Shown here: in pieces, positions 1 through 5,878 of the stretch
Position numbering within the stretch: the first letter of the stretch is position 1
How the letters are laid out: each line of letters starts with the position of its first letter
Assembly: GCA_036397975.1 (NCBI GenBank)
Contig: DASWHW010000043.1
Span: 1-8,030, forward strand
Reading direction: 5' to 3'
Source of the DNA: SZUA-287 sp036397975
GTDB lineage: Bacteria; Bacteroidota; Ignavibacteria; UBA10030; UBA6906
Length of the DNA stretch: 8,030 nt
Made by a program: the position numbers and the translations under genes
The notes under the pieces: model-generated
What the model was told of the DNA's origin: nothing
What the model saw: only the letters and a program-made list of their open reading frames with translations
Database searches by the model: none

Positions 1-1609
1 TCTTCTTATCCTCTTCGTATTCAGTGAAGTTGCCGTCAAACCAGACGACTTTACTTTCGCCTTCGAAGGCGAGAATATGCGTCGCAATGCGATCCAGAAA
101 CCACCGGTCGTGCGAAATGACGACCGCGCATCCGGCGAAGCCAAGGAGTGCTTCTTCCAACGCCCGAAGAGTATTAACATCCAGATCATTTGTCGGTTCA
201 TCCAGAAGCAGAACGTTGGCGCCGGACTTCAGCATCTTTGCAAGATGAACCCGATTCCGTTCTCCGCCGGAGAGAATGCCTGTTTTCTTCTGTTGATCAC
301 TCCCACTGAAATTAAATCGCGCCACATAGGAGCGGGAGTTTACCTCGCGATTGCCGAGGGCGATGAGATCATGTCCTTCAGAAATCTCCTCCCAGATTGA
401 TTTGTCGGGATCGAGCGGTCGGTTTTGATCGACATATCCTAGTTTTACAGTTTCACCTAGTCGTATCTCACCTCCATCAGGTGTATCGCCATTCGTGATA
501 AGCCGGAACAGGGTTGTTTTTCCTGCACCGTTTGCACCTATCACACCAACGATCCCACCAGGTGGCAGTTTGAAGTTAAGATTCTCAATGAGGAGTTTAT
601 CCCCGTAGGCCTTGGTAAGGTTTTTCGCCTCAACAACAACGTCGCCGAGCCGGGGTCCGGGAGGAATATAAATTTCAATTTCGTCCTGACGCTTATCCTG
701 CTCCTCTGCTACCATTTTGTCATAGGCAGCAATGCGAGCCTTGCTCTTTGCGTGTCTCCCTTTGGGATTCATGCGCACCCATTCAAGTTCACGCTGAAGA
801 GCTTTTCGTCTTTTCGATTCCTGTTTTTCCTCCACCGCAAGCCGTGCCGTCTTTTGTTCAAGCCAGGCTGTGTAATTTCCTTCGAAGGGGATTCCGTACC
901 CGCGGTCTAATTCAAGAATCCATCCCGCAACATTGTCAAGAAAGTAGCGATCGTGCGTCACGGCGATGACGGTTCCTTGATACTGTGCAAGGTGCTGCTC
1001 AAGCCATGCCACCGACTCTGCGTCAAGATGATTCGTGGGTTCATCCAAAAGGAGGACGTCCGGTTCCTGCAGGAGAAGCCGGCAAAGCGCGACACGTCGC
1101 CGCTCACCGCCAGAGAGAATGCTGACCGCAGTGTCACCGTCAGGGCATCGCAGCGCGTCCATTGCCATCTCCAATTTGCTGTCGATATCCCACGCATTCG
1201 CATGATCGATCTTTTCCTGTATCTTTCCCTGCCGCTCCATCAACGCATCAAAATCAGCATTCGGCTCCTCGAATTTCGCGGTTACCGCCTCATAGTCCCG
1301 AAGGAGTCGTATGGTCTCATGAGCCCCTTCCTCCACAATTTGCTTTACCGTCTTTCCAGGATCAAGCTCTGGCTCCTGCGGAAGATAACCGAATGTAATA
1401 TCCTTGTTTGAGGTAATCTCTCCGACGAAGTCTTTCTCTATTCCTGCAATAATGCGAAGAAGTGTACTTTTTCCTGCGCCATTGAGACCGAGGACACCGA
1501 TTTTCGCTCCATAAAAGAAGGAAAGATAGATGTCGCGGAGTACCTGCTTATTGGGCTTGTGGGTTTTTCCCACACCCACCATTGAGAAAATAATCTTGTT
1601 ATCGGCCAT
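1..1609 (-). CDS. ettA: Energy-dependent translational throttle protein EttA (ABC-F ATPase), 3' end cut by window edge
   Basis: The frame is open from ATG at 1609 to the window edge and gives 536 residues; E. coli EttA has 555, so about 20 are missing. It is a soluble ABC-F protein with two ATPase domains and no membrane segments. Domain 1 has Walker A GLNGAGKST (about 41-49), signature LSGGE (about 165-169) and Walker B LLLDEP with catalytic Glu190, followed by TNHLDAESVAWLE. The linker (about 240-325, with LEWVR and a basic KGRHAKSKAR stretch) matches the P-site tRNA interaction motif. Domain 2 has GANGAGKTT (about 358-366), LSGGE, and LLLDEPTNDLD with Glu471. The IPPGPRLGD linker and the terminal GNFTEYEEDKK are EttA hallmarks. 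Known role: EttA binds the ribosomal E site and gates the first elongation step according to ATP/ADP ratio. It starts 17 nt after apaG with no clear Shine-Dalgarno, so translation probably depends on apaG. The EttA assignment within ABC-F is very secure. Confidence 0.96.
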   Translation of the reverse strand, partial: MADNKIIFSMVGVGKTHKPNKQVLRDIYLSFFYGAKIGVLGLNGAGKSTLLRIIAGIEKDFVGEITSNKDITFGYLPQEPELDPGKTVKQIVEEGAHETIRLLRDYEAVTAKFEEPNADFDALMERQGKIQEKIDHANAWDIDSKLEMAMDALRCPDGDTAVSILSGGERRRVALCRLLLQEPDVLLLDEPTNHLDAESVAWLEQHLAQYQGTVIAVTHDRYFLDNVAGWILELDRGYGIPFEGNYTAWLEQKTARLAVEEKQESKRRKALQRELEWVRMNPKGRHAKSKARIAAYDKMVAEEQDKRQDEIEIYIPPGPRLGDVVVEAKNLTKAYGDKLLIENLNFKLPPGGIVGVIGANGAGKTTLFRLITNGDTPDGGEIRLGETVKLGYVDQNRPLDPDKSIWEEISEGHDLIALGNREVNSRSYVARFNFSGSDQQKKTGILSGGERNRVHLAKMLKSGANVLLLDEPTNDLDVNTLRALEEALLGFAGCAVVISHDRWFLDRIATHILAFEGESKVVWFDGNFTEYEEDKK

Positions 1610-1626
1610 GAACTGTAATGATGGAG

Positions 1627-2010
1627 CTAATTTGATGCGGCGGTGAGAACGAATCGAGGGATGCGGATCGAAAACTCCACACCTCCCGTATCGCGCATGA
1701 GATAGGTGCCTTCCATGCTTCCCTGAAACGTTTCGATGACACAAAAGCTGTTGTACTCATGAGAGGTGCCTGATTTGATGAGAGGCTGCTGGCCAACAAC
1801 TCCTTCGCCTTCCACCTCTTTTACCGCGTTGTTTCCATCTTCGATATACCAATGGCGACGGAGCAACTGCACATCTTCATCTCGATAATTCGTAATGCGG
1901 ATGATATACGCGAAGGTGAACTTGTGGTTGAGTATATCTGACTGACCGTCGAGGTAAATCGGTTGGGCGGTAACGGTGATGCCCTCAGTTGTGGCGGTGT
2001 AGGAGGTCAT
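1627..2010 (-). CDS. apaG: ApaG protein (DUF525 fold)
   Basis: 127 residues, the usual length of stand-alone ApaG. The single beta-sandwich domain is intact: FAYIIRITN (about 33-41), VQLLRRHWYIEDG (about 47-59), the glycine-rich EVEGEGVVGQQP loop (about 65-76), then FQGSMEGTYLM and IPRFVL near the C-terminus. ApaG is conserved in many Gram-negatives; it was linked to Co2+ resistance and Mg2+ efflux in Salmonella, but its biochemical role is unclear, and related domains occur in F-box proteins. The ATG at 2010 is certain because an in-frame TGA immediately precedes it; the Shine-Dalgarno is weak. It lies 17 nt before ettA and after a candidate promoter, so the two are probably co-transcribed. 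The family call is secure, the function is not. Confidence 0.95.
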   Translation of the reverse strand: MTSYTATTEGITVTAQPIYLDGQSDILNHKFTFAYIIRITNYRDEDVQLLRRHWYIEDGNNAVKEVEGEGVVGQQPLIKSGTSHEYNSFCVIETFQGSMEGTYLMRDTGGVEFSIRIPRFVLTAASN

Positions 2011-2063
2011 TCAAGATCTTGCGAGTTTGGACGAAACGTATCGATAGACGATTGATCTCCTCC

Positions 2064-2092
2064 AATATAAACCAAATCGGAGAAAATTGAAA
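2064..2092 (-). promoter_or_regulatory. Candidate promoter for apaG-ettA
   Basis: On the minus strand, TTTCAA (2087-2092) and TATATT (2064-2069) are separated by 17 bases. The -10 box matches the sigma-70 consensus at 5 of 6 positions and the -35 at 3 of 6. It lies in the only gap (2011-2111) before apaG and would give a leader of about 45 nt. No other feature was seen in that gap. Sequence match only. Confidence 0.4.
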
Positions 2093-2111
2093 GCATCTGG
2101 GGGATTTCTGC

Positions 2112-3470
2112 TCAGGTTGTCCGATGAGGGCGCGCGATTCTGATCATTGCCTCAAGACTCTTCTCAACGTCATCTTCCGTTGTTGCCCATGAAGATACAC
2201 TGATCCGCATTGCTGTGTGTCCCTGCCAGACAGTTCCTCCGCACCAACATGTTCCATCGGTTTGGATCTCCTGAATAATCCGTGAGGTGACGTCAGCTGA
2301 CCCAAACGACACGAGAACCTGATTCAGCACAACGTCATTGAGGATGGTGAACCCCGCATCGTTCAGACCCTCCGAGAATCGTCGAGCGTGTCTGCAGGTT
2401 CGCTCAATCATTTCCGCGAGTCCATCCTTGCCGAGATACTTTAGTGCAGCCCATATCTCCACGCCCCGACCGCGTCGTGAGAGTTCTGGCGTGAAATCGG
2501 AGGGATTACGGAATGGCGATTTGGATGGAAGATACTCAGCAGTGATCGCCATTGCTGCTTGAAGAGCATTTGGATCGCGAACGAATGCAAGTCCCGAGTC
2601 ATAGGGGACATTGAGCCACTTGTGTGCGTCTGTTGCCCAGGAGTCGGCGTGCGTGATTCCTTCTACCAGATACTTGTGCGAGGGGGCCGCAGTTGCCCAG
2701 AGACCGAACGCCCCATCAACGTGAACCCACGCTCCAGCCTTGTGTGCACGTGCAATGAGTTCCGCCAACGGATCGACTGCACCAGTGTTGACGTTTCCCG
2801 CCTGAAGACAGACGATCGCCGGTTCTTTCACTTTGGGAAACGCATCCATTCGCATGCGACCCTGATTGTCAACCGGTGCTTTGATAAGCCTCGTCCGGCC
2901 GAGTCCGAGAAGACCAAGAGATTTGGTGAGTGTCGGATGTGCTTCTGCCCCAATGATCACATCAATGGGAGGGGCTCCGAATAGGCCGTCGGCTTCGACA
3001 TCCCAGCCGGTTTTTTTGAGAACAGCGTGGCGCGCTGCTGCCAACGCAGTAAAATTCGCAACTGTTGCTCCTGTAACAAACGCTCCTCGCGTAGAAGGAG
3101 GGAAGCCGAAGATTTCGTTCAGCCATTTGAGCGATACTTCTTCCAGGTATGCCGTCGTGGGTGTTATTTCATATAGCCCACTGTTTTGATCCCACGCGCC
3201 GGCGAGCCAGTTTGCGGCAAGCGTGATCGGAAGCGATCCACCGATAACGAACCCAAAAAACCGCGGTCCTGCTATTCCCATGGTCGCTGGTGTTCCAACC
3301 TTGTCAAGAATTTGCAACACATTTTCAGGATCAGTTCCTTTGGGGGGCATGGGTTCGTCGAATTCCTTCAGACCTTCACGTCCCGCCGGGGTGTGGCCAA
3401 CATGTCGGGTTTGGATTTCTTTAAGGAAACGGATTGAACGAGACTTGGCGGATTCCAAAAGTTGATTCAT
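2112..3470 (-). CDS. PLP-dependent group II (aromatic-L-amino-acid type) decarboxylase family protein
   Basis: 452 residues from the preferred ATG at 3470, which has AGGA (3476-3479) five bases upstream. The frame stays open to 3584, but the extra 38 residues (FFYVVILTHRD and following) do not resemble the family. Fold-type I PLP features are present: FVTGATVANFTALAAAR (about 131-147) for phosphate binding, EAHPT with His177 where the ring-stacking His sits, HVDGAFG with Asp252 for the pyridine nitrogen, and DAHKWLN with Lys284 as Schiff-base lysine. WDQNSGLYEITP (about 93-104) is the usual active-site entry segment. Family members decarboxylate amino acids such as glutamate, tyrosine, DOPA or 2,4-diaminobutyrate, but some aldehyde synthases share these motifs, so the substrate cannot be assigned. 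The enzyme should be a cytosolic dimer. It stands alone, with the SnoaL-like remnant upstream and the apaG promoter downstream. All key residues are present, so it is likely active. Confidence 0.9.
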   Translation of the reverse strand: MNQLLESAKSRSIRFLKEIQTRHVGHTPAGREGLKEFDEPMPPKGTDPENVLQILDKVGTPATMGIAGPRFFGFVIGGSLPITLAANWLAGAWDQNSGLYEITPTTAYLEEVSLKWLNEIFGFPPSTRGAFVTGATVANFTALAAARHAVLKKTGWDVEADGLFGAPPIDVIIGAEAHPTLTKSLGLLGLGRTRLIKAPVDNQGRMRMDAFPKVKEPAIVCLQAGNVNTGAVDPLAELIARAHKAGAWVHVDGAFGLWATAAPSHKYLVEGITHADSWATDAHKWLNVPYDSGLAFVRDPNALQAAMAITAEYLPSKSPFRNPSDFTPELSRRGRGVEIWAALKYLGKDGLAEMIERTCRHARRFSEGLNDAGFTILNDVVLNQVLVSFGSADVTSRIIQEIQTDGTCWCGGTVWQGHTAMRISVSSWATTEDDVEKSLEAMIRIARPHRTT

Positions 3471-3562
3471 TGAGTTCCTGGTGCTAGTTGGATAGTTAGT
3501 TCTGGGGAGACGCACGACATCTCTGTGTGTTAGGATGACAACATAAAAAAAACTTAAAAGAC

Positions 3563-3576
3563 ACCAATTAATTGGT
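3563..3576. promoter_or_regulatory. 14-bp perfect palindrome ACCAATTAATTGGT upstream of the decarboxylase gene
   Basis: A fully symmetric AT-rich palindrome about 93 bases before the decarboxylase ATG. On the minus strand it is followed by GTCTTTTAAG and eight T residues. Two readings compete: an operator for a dimeric regulator of the decarboxylase gene, or a weak intrinsic terminator (5-bp stem, 4-base loop, T-rich tail) ending transcription from upstream genes. The rest of the gap 3471-3607 shows only weak promoter-like matches (TTGGTG, 16 bases, TATGTT). Confidence 0.4.
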
Positions 3577-3607
3577 TCAGGCAAGCTATTTCAAACCCAT
3601 CGCTGCT

Positions 3608-3813
3608 CTATCCTTTTACATAAGTAAGCTTGGCAGCCACCTTTCCATTACGGATGTGAAATACGTCCACACCGCGCAAATGCCAGGGCTTCTCAGCCCT
3701 GGTCTTATGATAGATCCACCGGACGGTACAATCTCTCCGGTGGGAAGAATCTCCTCTACCTCAAAGCGTGCGGCAGGAGAGTTATGAAAAACCTTCCCAG
3801 CATGCCCGGACCT
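3608..3813 (-). pseudogene. Truncated, frameshifted SnoaL/NTF2-like protein remnant
   Basis: Two minus-strand frames together resemble the C-terminal half of a SnoaL-like (NTF2 fold) protein. One, from about 3813 down to about 3733, reads FHNSPAARFEVEEILPTGE. The second continues from about 3732 to the TAG at 3608-3610 with CTVRWIYHKT, WHLRGVDVFHIRNGK and KLTYVKG, which is the usual ending of this family. Joining them needs one frame change near 3730-3735; a single lost base would explain it. An in-frame TAG at 3814-3816 precedes the first part, and the expected N-terminal 50-60 residues are absent because the bL12-like gene begins there. No start codon or ribosome site is visible. Intact relatives bind small hydrophobic ligands or isomerise and cyclise them. 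The family call is by motif pattern; decay is inferred from the truncation plus frameshift, though a sequencing error at the frameshift cannot be excluded. Confidence 0.65.
3683..3702. repeat. Perfect 8-bp stem, 4-base loop hairpin inside the SnoaL-like remnant
   Basis: CCAGGGCTTCTCAGCCCTGG forms eight consecutive pairs around a TCTC loop. It falls within the remnant, where it reads as coding for TRAEKPW, so it is not clearly an insertion. It could be a REP-like unit or chance; no second identical copy is in the window, although a similar GC-rich hairpin occurs at 5918-5936. Confidence 0.4.
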
Positions 3814-3823
3814 CTACATCAAT

Positions 3824-4087
3824 CTAAAGGCTTTCGACGTATTCTTTCGCTTCCTTCAGTCCACACTTTGTGTCCTCCCGGATCACTTTAATAGCCTCGA
3901 TCTTCTTCTTGTTCAACAACAACTCCCTTGCCTTCGTCATTGCCTCCGGAGAAGGAGAGACTGGAATAGGAGGGGACTGCTGCAAAAAGGTTGAGTATTC
4001 TCTAACTGACCGACGCTGTAGCCAGCGTCCGAAAAGCATTCCAGCAAGGAAAATGCCGAAAGCTCCGACAGCAGTTGTTGGATCCAT
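3824..4087 (-). CDS. Small membrane-anchored protein with a bL12 C-terminal-domain-like helical segment
   Basis: 87 residues. Residues about 5-22 (AVGAFGIFLAGMLFGRWL) form one hydrophobic segment followed by RR, suggesting an N-terminal anchor with the rest in the cytosol. Residues about 29-47 form a Pro/Ser-rich linker. Residues about 48-87 match the helical hairpin of the ribosomal protein L7/L12 C-terminal domain: KIEAIKVIR and GLKEAKEYVES align with E. coli KVAVIKAVR and GLKEAKDLVES. By that alignment the residues that bind translation factors in bL12 (K65, V66, I69, K70, R73, K84) correspond to K62, I63, I66, K67, R70 and K81, all kept or conservatively changed. The second half of the bL12 domain is absent. 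Short bL12-like proteins of this kind are known in other bacteria but their role is unclear. The start at 4087 gives a sensible anchor; GGAT just upstream is a weak ribosome site. A promoter-like pair lies upstream at 4123-4151. Confidence 0.8.
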   Translation of the reverse strand: MDPTTAVGAFGIFLAGMLFGRWLQRRSVREYSTFLQQSPPIPVSPSPEAMTKARELLLNKKKIEAIKVIREDTKCGLKEAKEYVESL

Positions 4088-4122
4088 TTCATCCGATGAT
4101 TGTGTGTGGTGAACCTCAGCTT

Positions 4123-4151
4123 ATAATGGTACAGATTTATTTCTTATTCAA
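4123..4151 (-). promoter_or_regulatory. Candidate promoter for the bL12-like small protein
   Basis: Minus-strand TTGAAT (4146-4151) and CATTAT (4123-4128) are 17 bases apart, each matching sigma-70 consensus at 4 of 6 positions. It would give a leader of about 30 nt before the ATG at 4087. It overlaps the end of the possible small ORF upstream. Confidence 0.3.
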
Positions 4152-4295
4152 ATTCTTGTGAAGCCAGACGAACGCCCTCTTTATATATTGCTCTTTCTCT
4201 TTTTCCAGATGTTGTATCCATCGCCGGATATTCGGTCGAAGGCGTTTGTCTTTCACAAAAGGATGAAAAGGACAAGCCCGAGGCGGCGCGTCCAC
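4137..4295 (-). CDS. Possible small protein (52 aa), unrecognised, with Cys and basic helical segment
   Basis: This frame follows the EamA stop codon directly and in the same reading frame: after TAG (4308-4310) it reads FDECVDAPPRACPFHPF and stays open to TAA at 4137-4139. There is no ATG; the first usable start is GTG at 4295, with AGAGG about 15 bases upstream, which is further than ideal. The predicted peptide has a compact Cys/Pro/His start (ACPFHPF) and then a charged helix-like stretch (RRWIQHLEKEKEQYIKR) ending in LHKNLNKK. Starting at the GTG loses the first Cys. The composition looks protein-like rather than random, but I recognise no family. It could be a coupled small gene, a rare readthrough extension of the transporter, the tail of a decayed gene, or noise. 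Confidence 0.3.
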   Translation of the reverse strand: MDAPPRACPFHPFVKDKRLRPNIRRWIQHLEKEKEQYIKRAFVWLHKNLNKK

Positions 4296-4307
4296 ACATT
4301 CATCGAA

Positions 4308-5141
4308 CTACCTCTTGATGAGAGAGAGCGCAATACCGCCGAGGATGAGAATGGCGGAAAGCACGAGTCTTAAGGTCACTTTCTCCGATAACACCATTGT
4401 GCCGCCATACGCGGCAAGAACAGGAACCGAAAGCTGCACCGTTGCGGCACGTGTCGCTGTCAATCCCAGCAGCGCTTTGTACCAAATTACGTAGCCCACA
4501 CCCGACGCGATTCCGCCTGAAATTACCGCGAGGATTAGGCCGTTGCCCGTGAGATGCACTTTGCTGATACCTGCCACACTCACTAACGCCACCATTGGCA
4601 GGGCACCGATAAAGTTCCTTGTTGTGTCGACCAAGGGATTGCGACCGGTTCTTCTTCCCCGGAGTGAATATACTCCCCACGCAACGCCGGCAATTGCCAT
4701 GAGCAAAGATCCAATCATTGGTGGTGCAGTGAGTCCAGGGGAAGCAAGGTAGACGAGTCCGGCAAGAGCAACCAGCAGACCAATCCAGACTAACGTGCTC
4801 GGACGTTCGCCGGTACGTATTGCTCCAAGCATCATTGTTGATTGAACAGCCCCGAATAAGATAAGCGCTCCTGTCCCCGCGCTCAAACTTACGTAGGCAA
4901 TTGAAAATGCCGCAGCATAAAGAAAGAGCAGTGCTGCGGATGGCCAATCGGGCGAAAGGAATGATTGACGTTTGTGGCCAGAGAGGGATGAAATCAGAAC
5001 CAGCACGCCAGCGCCGGACAGAACTCGCAACAGTGTAAAACTGGCAGGATCAATGGACGAATTCCCAAGTGCCATCCGGCAAAGCAGGGAATTGGCTGCA
5101 AAGGCGATAAGGGCAAAAACTGTGAAGAGGAGGATTCTCAA
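4308..5141 (-). CDS. EamA/DMT family transporter (10-TM drug/metabolite exporter)
   Basis: 277 residues with about ten hydrophobic segments, near 3-22, 33-52, 67-85, 89-107, 115-133, 141-158, 175-193, 199-220, 230-250 and 256-274, arranged as two five-helix EamA repeats. The first repeat has IDPASFTLLRVLSGA and the second has VQLSVPVLAAYGG with the following SEK (Glu253), both typical of the family. It is an inner-membrane carrier, usually an exporter of amino acids or small metabolites; the substrate cannot be predicted. The start is TTG at 5141: no ATG lies near the right N-terminus and the protein begins in helix 1 as family members do. TTG overlaps the stop of the ABM-like gene as TTGA, and no separate Shine-Dalgarno is visible, so translation probably depends on coupling. 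It ends the enzyme run and could export a product of the upstream genes, which is inference only. Confidence 0.88.
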   Translation of the reverse strand: MRILLFTVFALIAFAANSLLCRMALGNSSIDPASFTLLRVLSGAGVLVLISSLSGHKRQSFLSPDWPSAALLFLYAAAFSIAYVSLSAGTGALILFGAVQSTMMLGAIRTGERPSTLVWIGLLVALAGLVYLASPGLTAPPMIGSLLMAIAGVAWGVYSLRGRRTGRNPLVDTTRNFIGALPMVALVSVAGISKVHLTGNGLILAVISGGIASGVGYVIWYKALLGLTATRAATVQLSVPVLAAYGGTMVLSEKVTLRLVLSAILILGGIALSLIKR

Positions 5142-5482
5142 ATGTGATCTGGAGTGTGAGGGGTTTGAACCAGGAAATCACCGAGGAACTGCTCGGTCTC
5201 GGTGAGAGACGCGCATTCTTTGTCCAGAAGTTCAAACTCTTCGGCACGCTCCTTTCGAAAAGTATCTCGGTGGACTTTCGAAATCCACAAGTCGGTGGTG
5301 ACGAAGCGATGCGGATTATTCACATCCTGGTAGAGCTCCGTTCGAATGTAACCGGATGATCGGCGAAAGAGCCTGACCCAATCACCCCCAGATCCATAGA
5401 CTTTCCGGAACTCCTCAACCGCATCTTGCTTTACGATGTATTCCCATATGTAGGCAAAGTGATCCGAGTTATTTGACTTCAT
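5138..5482 (-). CDS. ABM-type (antibiotic biosynthesis monooxygenase-like) dimeric alpha/beta-barrel protein
   Basis: 114 residues forming one ferredoxin-like ABM/Dabb-type domain. FAYIWEYIVKQDAVEEFRKVY (from about residue 9, beta strand then helix) starts it, GDWVRLFRRSSGYIRTELY follows (about 33-51), then NNPHRFVTTDLWIS (about 55-68), and a C-terminal helix rich in Glu and Arg. This order and the W-x-S strand are usual for the superfamily. Members include cofactor-free quinone-forming monooxygenases and many proteins of unknown function, so the reaction cannot be stated. The ATG at 5482 has only a weak AAAGAAT upstream. It lies 27 nt after tfoX-like and overlaps the exporter start by four bases. 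The family is confident; the activity is not. Confidence 0.8.
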   Translation of the reverse strand: MKSNNSDHFAYIWEYIVKQDAVEEFRKVYGSGGDWVRLFRRSSGYIRTELYQDVNNPHRFVTTDLWISKVHRDTFRKERAEEFELLDKECASLTETEQFLGDFLVQTPHTPDHI

Positions 5483-5509
5483 CGGAATTCTTTGGTTGAT
5501 CGGGACATC

Positions 5510-5839
5510 CTACTTAGCTGGGAGAGATTTGACAAACTTCACCGCACGACCAACCCAGGCATTAAGGTCTTTGTCTGTATGGAATCCCTTCGGGGCGACG
5601 TAGATAAATCCTTTCATTGGCTTGCCGGTAAAGTCCATCGGTCGGGCATGGAGACGTTTCAGAGCATCTTCGTGACCATCCGGACCGACCCGCAGCATTA
5701 GTTCCTTTCCGACAACACCAACACACATATGTCCGCGATGCATGAACGCAATACCACCGAACATCTTTTTTTCTTCGAGTTGTCGCAAACCCCTCATAGC
5801 CTCCCGCACGCGTTGCGCAACACCTTCGTCGTATGCCAT
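5510..5839 (-). CDS. TfoX/Sxy N-terminal domain protein
   Basis: 109 residues covering only the TfoX N-terminal domain. The hallmark KKMFGGIAFM lies at about 24-33, followed by HMCVGVVGKELMLRVGP (about 37-53), a MDFTGKPMKGFIYV strand pair (about 68-81) and a C-terminal helix (LNAWVGRAVKFVKSL). The C-terminal helix-hairpin-helix-like TfoX domain of the Haemophilus/E. coli competence activator Sxy/TfoX is missing, so a role in competence should not be inferred; single-domain forms are common and of unknown function. AAGGG (5848-5852) sits eight bases before the ATG and supports the start. It lies between the dioxygenase (39-nt gap) and the ABM-like gene. Confidence 0.88.
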   Translation of the reverse strand: MAYDEGVAQRVREAMRGLRQLEEKKMFGGIAFMHRGHMCVGVVGKELMLRVGPDGHEDALKRLHARPMDFTGKPMKGFIYVAPKGFHTDKDLNAWVGRAVKFVKSLPAK

Positions 5840-5878
5840 GGTTGTAGCCCTTTTCGAGTTGGGTTGAACAGGTTCAGT

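Noticed and set aside
953..1411. Plus-strand open frame of 152 codons
   Set aside because: It lies wholly antisense to ettA, whose minus-strand translation matches EttA across its whole visible length.
2559..2984. Plus-strand open frame of 141 codons
   Set aside because: Antisense to the PLP decarboxylase and has no family-like features.
3471..3584. N-terminal extension of the decarboxylase from ATG at 3584
   Set aside because: The added 38 residues do not resemble the family, would run through the palindrome and T tract, and the ATG at 3470 has a good AGGA site.
3572..3787. Plus-strand frame of 71 codons
   Set aside because: It is antisense to the SnoaL-like remnant, whose minus-strand motifs are more convincing.
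4158..4373. Plus-strand frame of 71 codons from GTG with a hydrophobic start
   Set aside because: It overlaps the exporter end and the minus-strand small ORF, with no ribosome site or recognisable domain.
4300..4947. Minus-strand frame of 215 codons
   Set aside because: It is an out-of-frame reading of the EamA gene; the 277-residue frame has the ten-helix pattern and this one does not.
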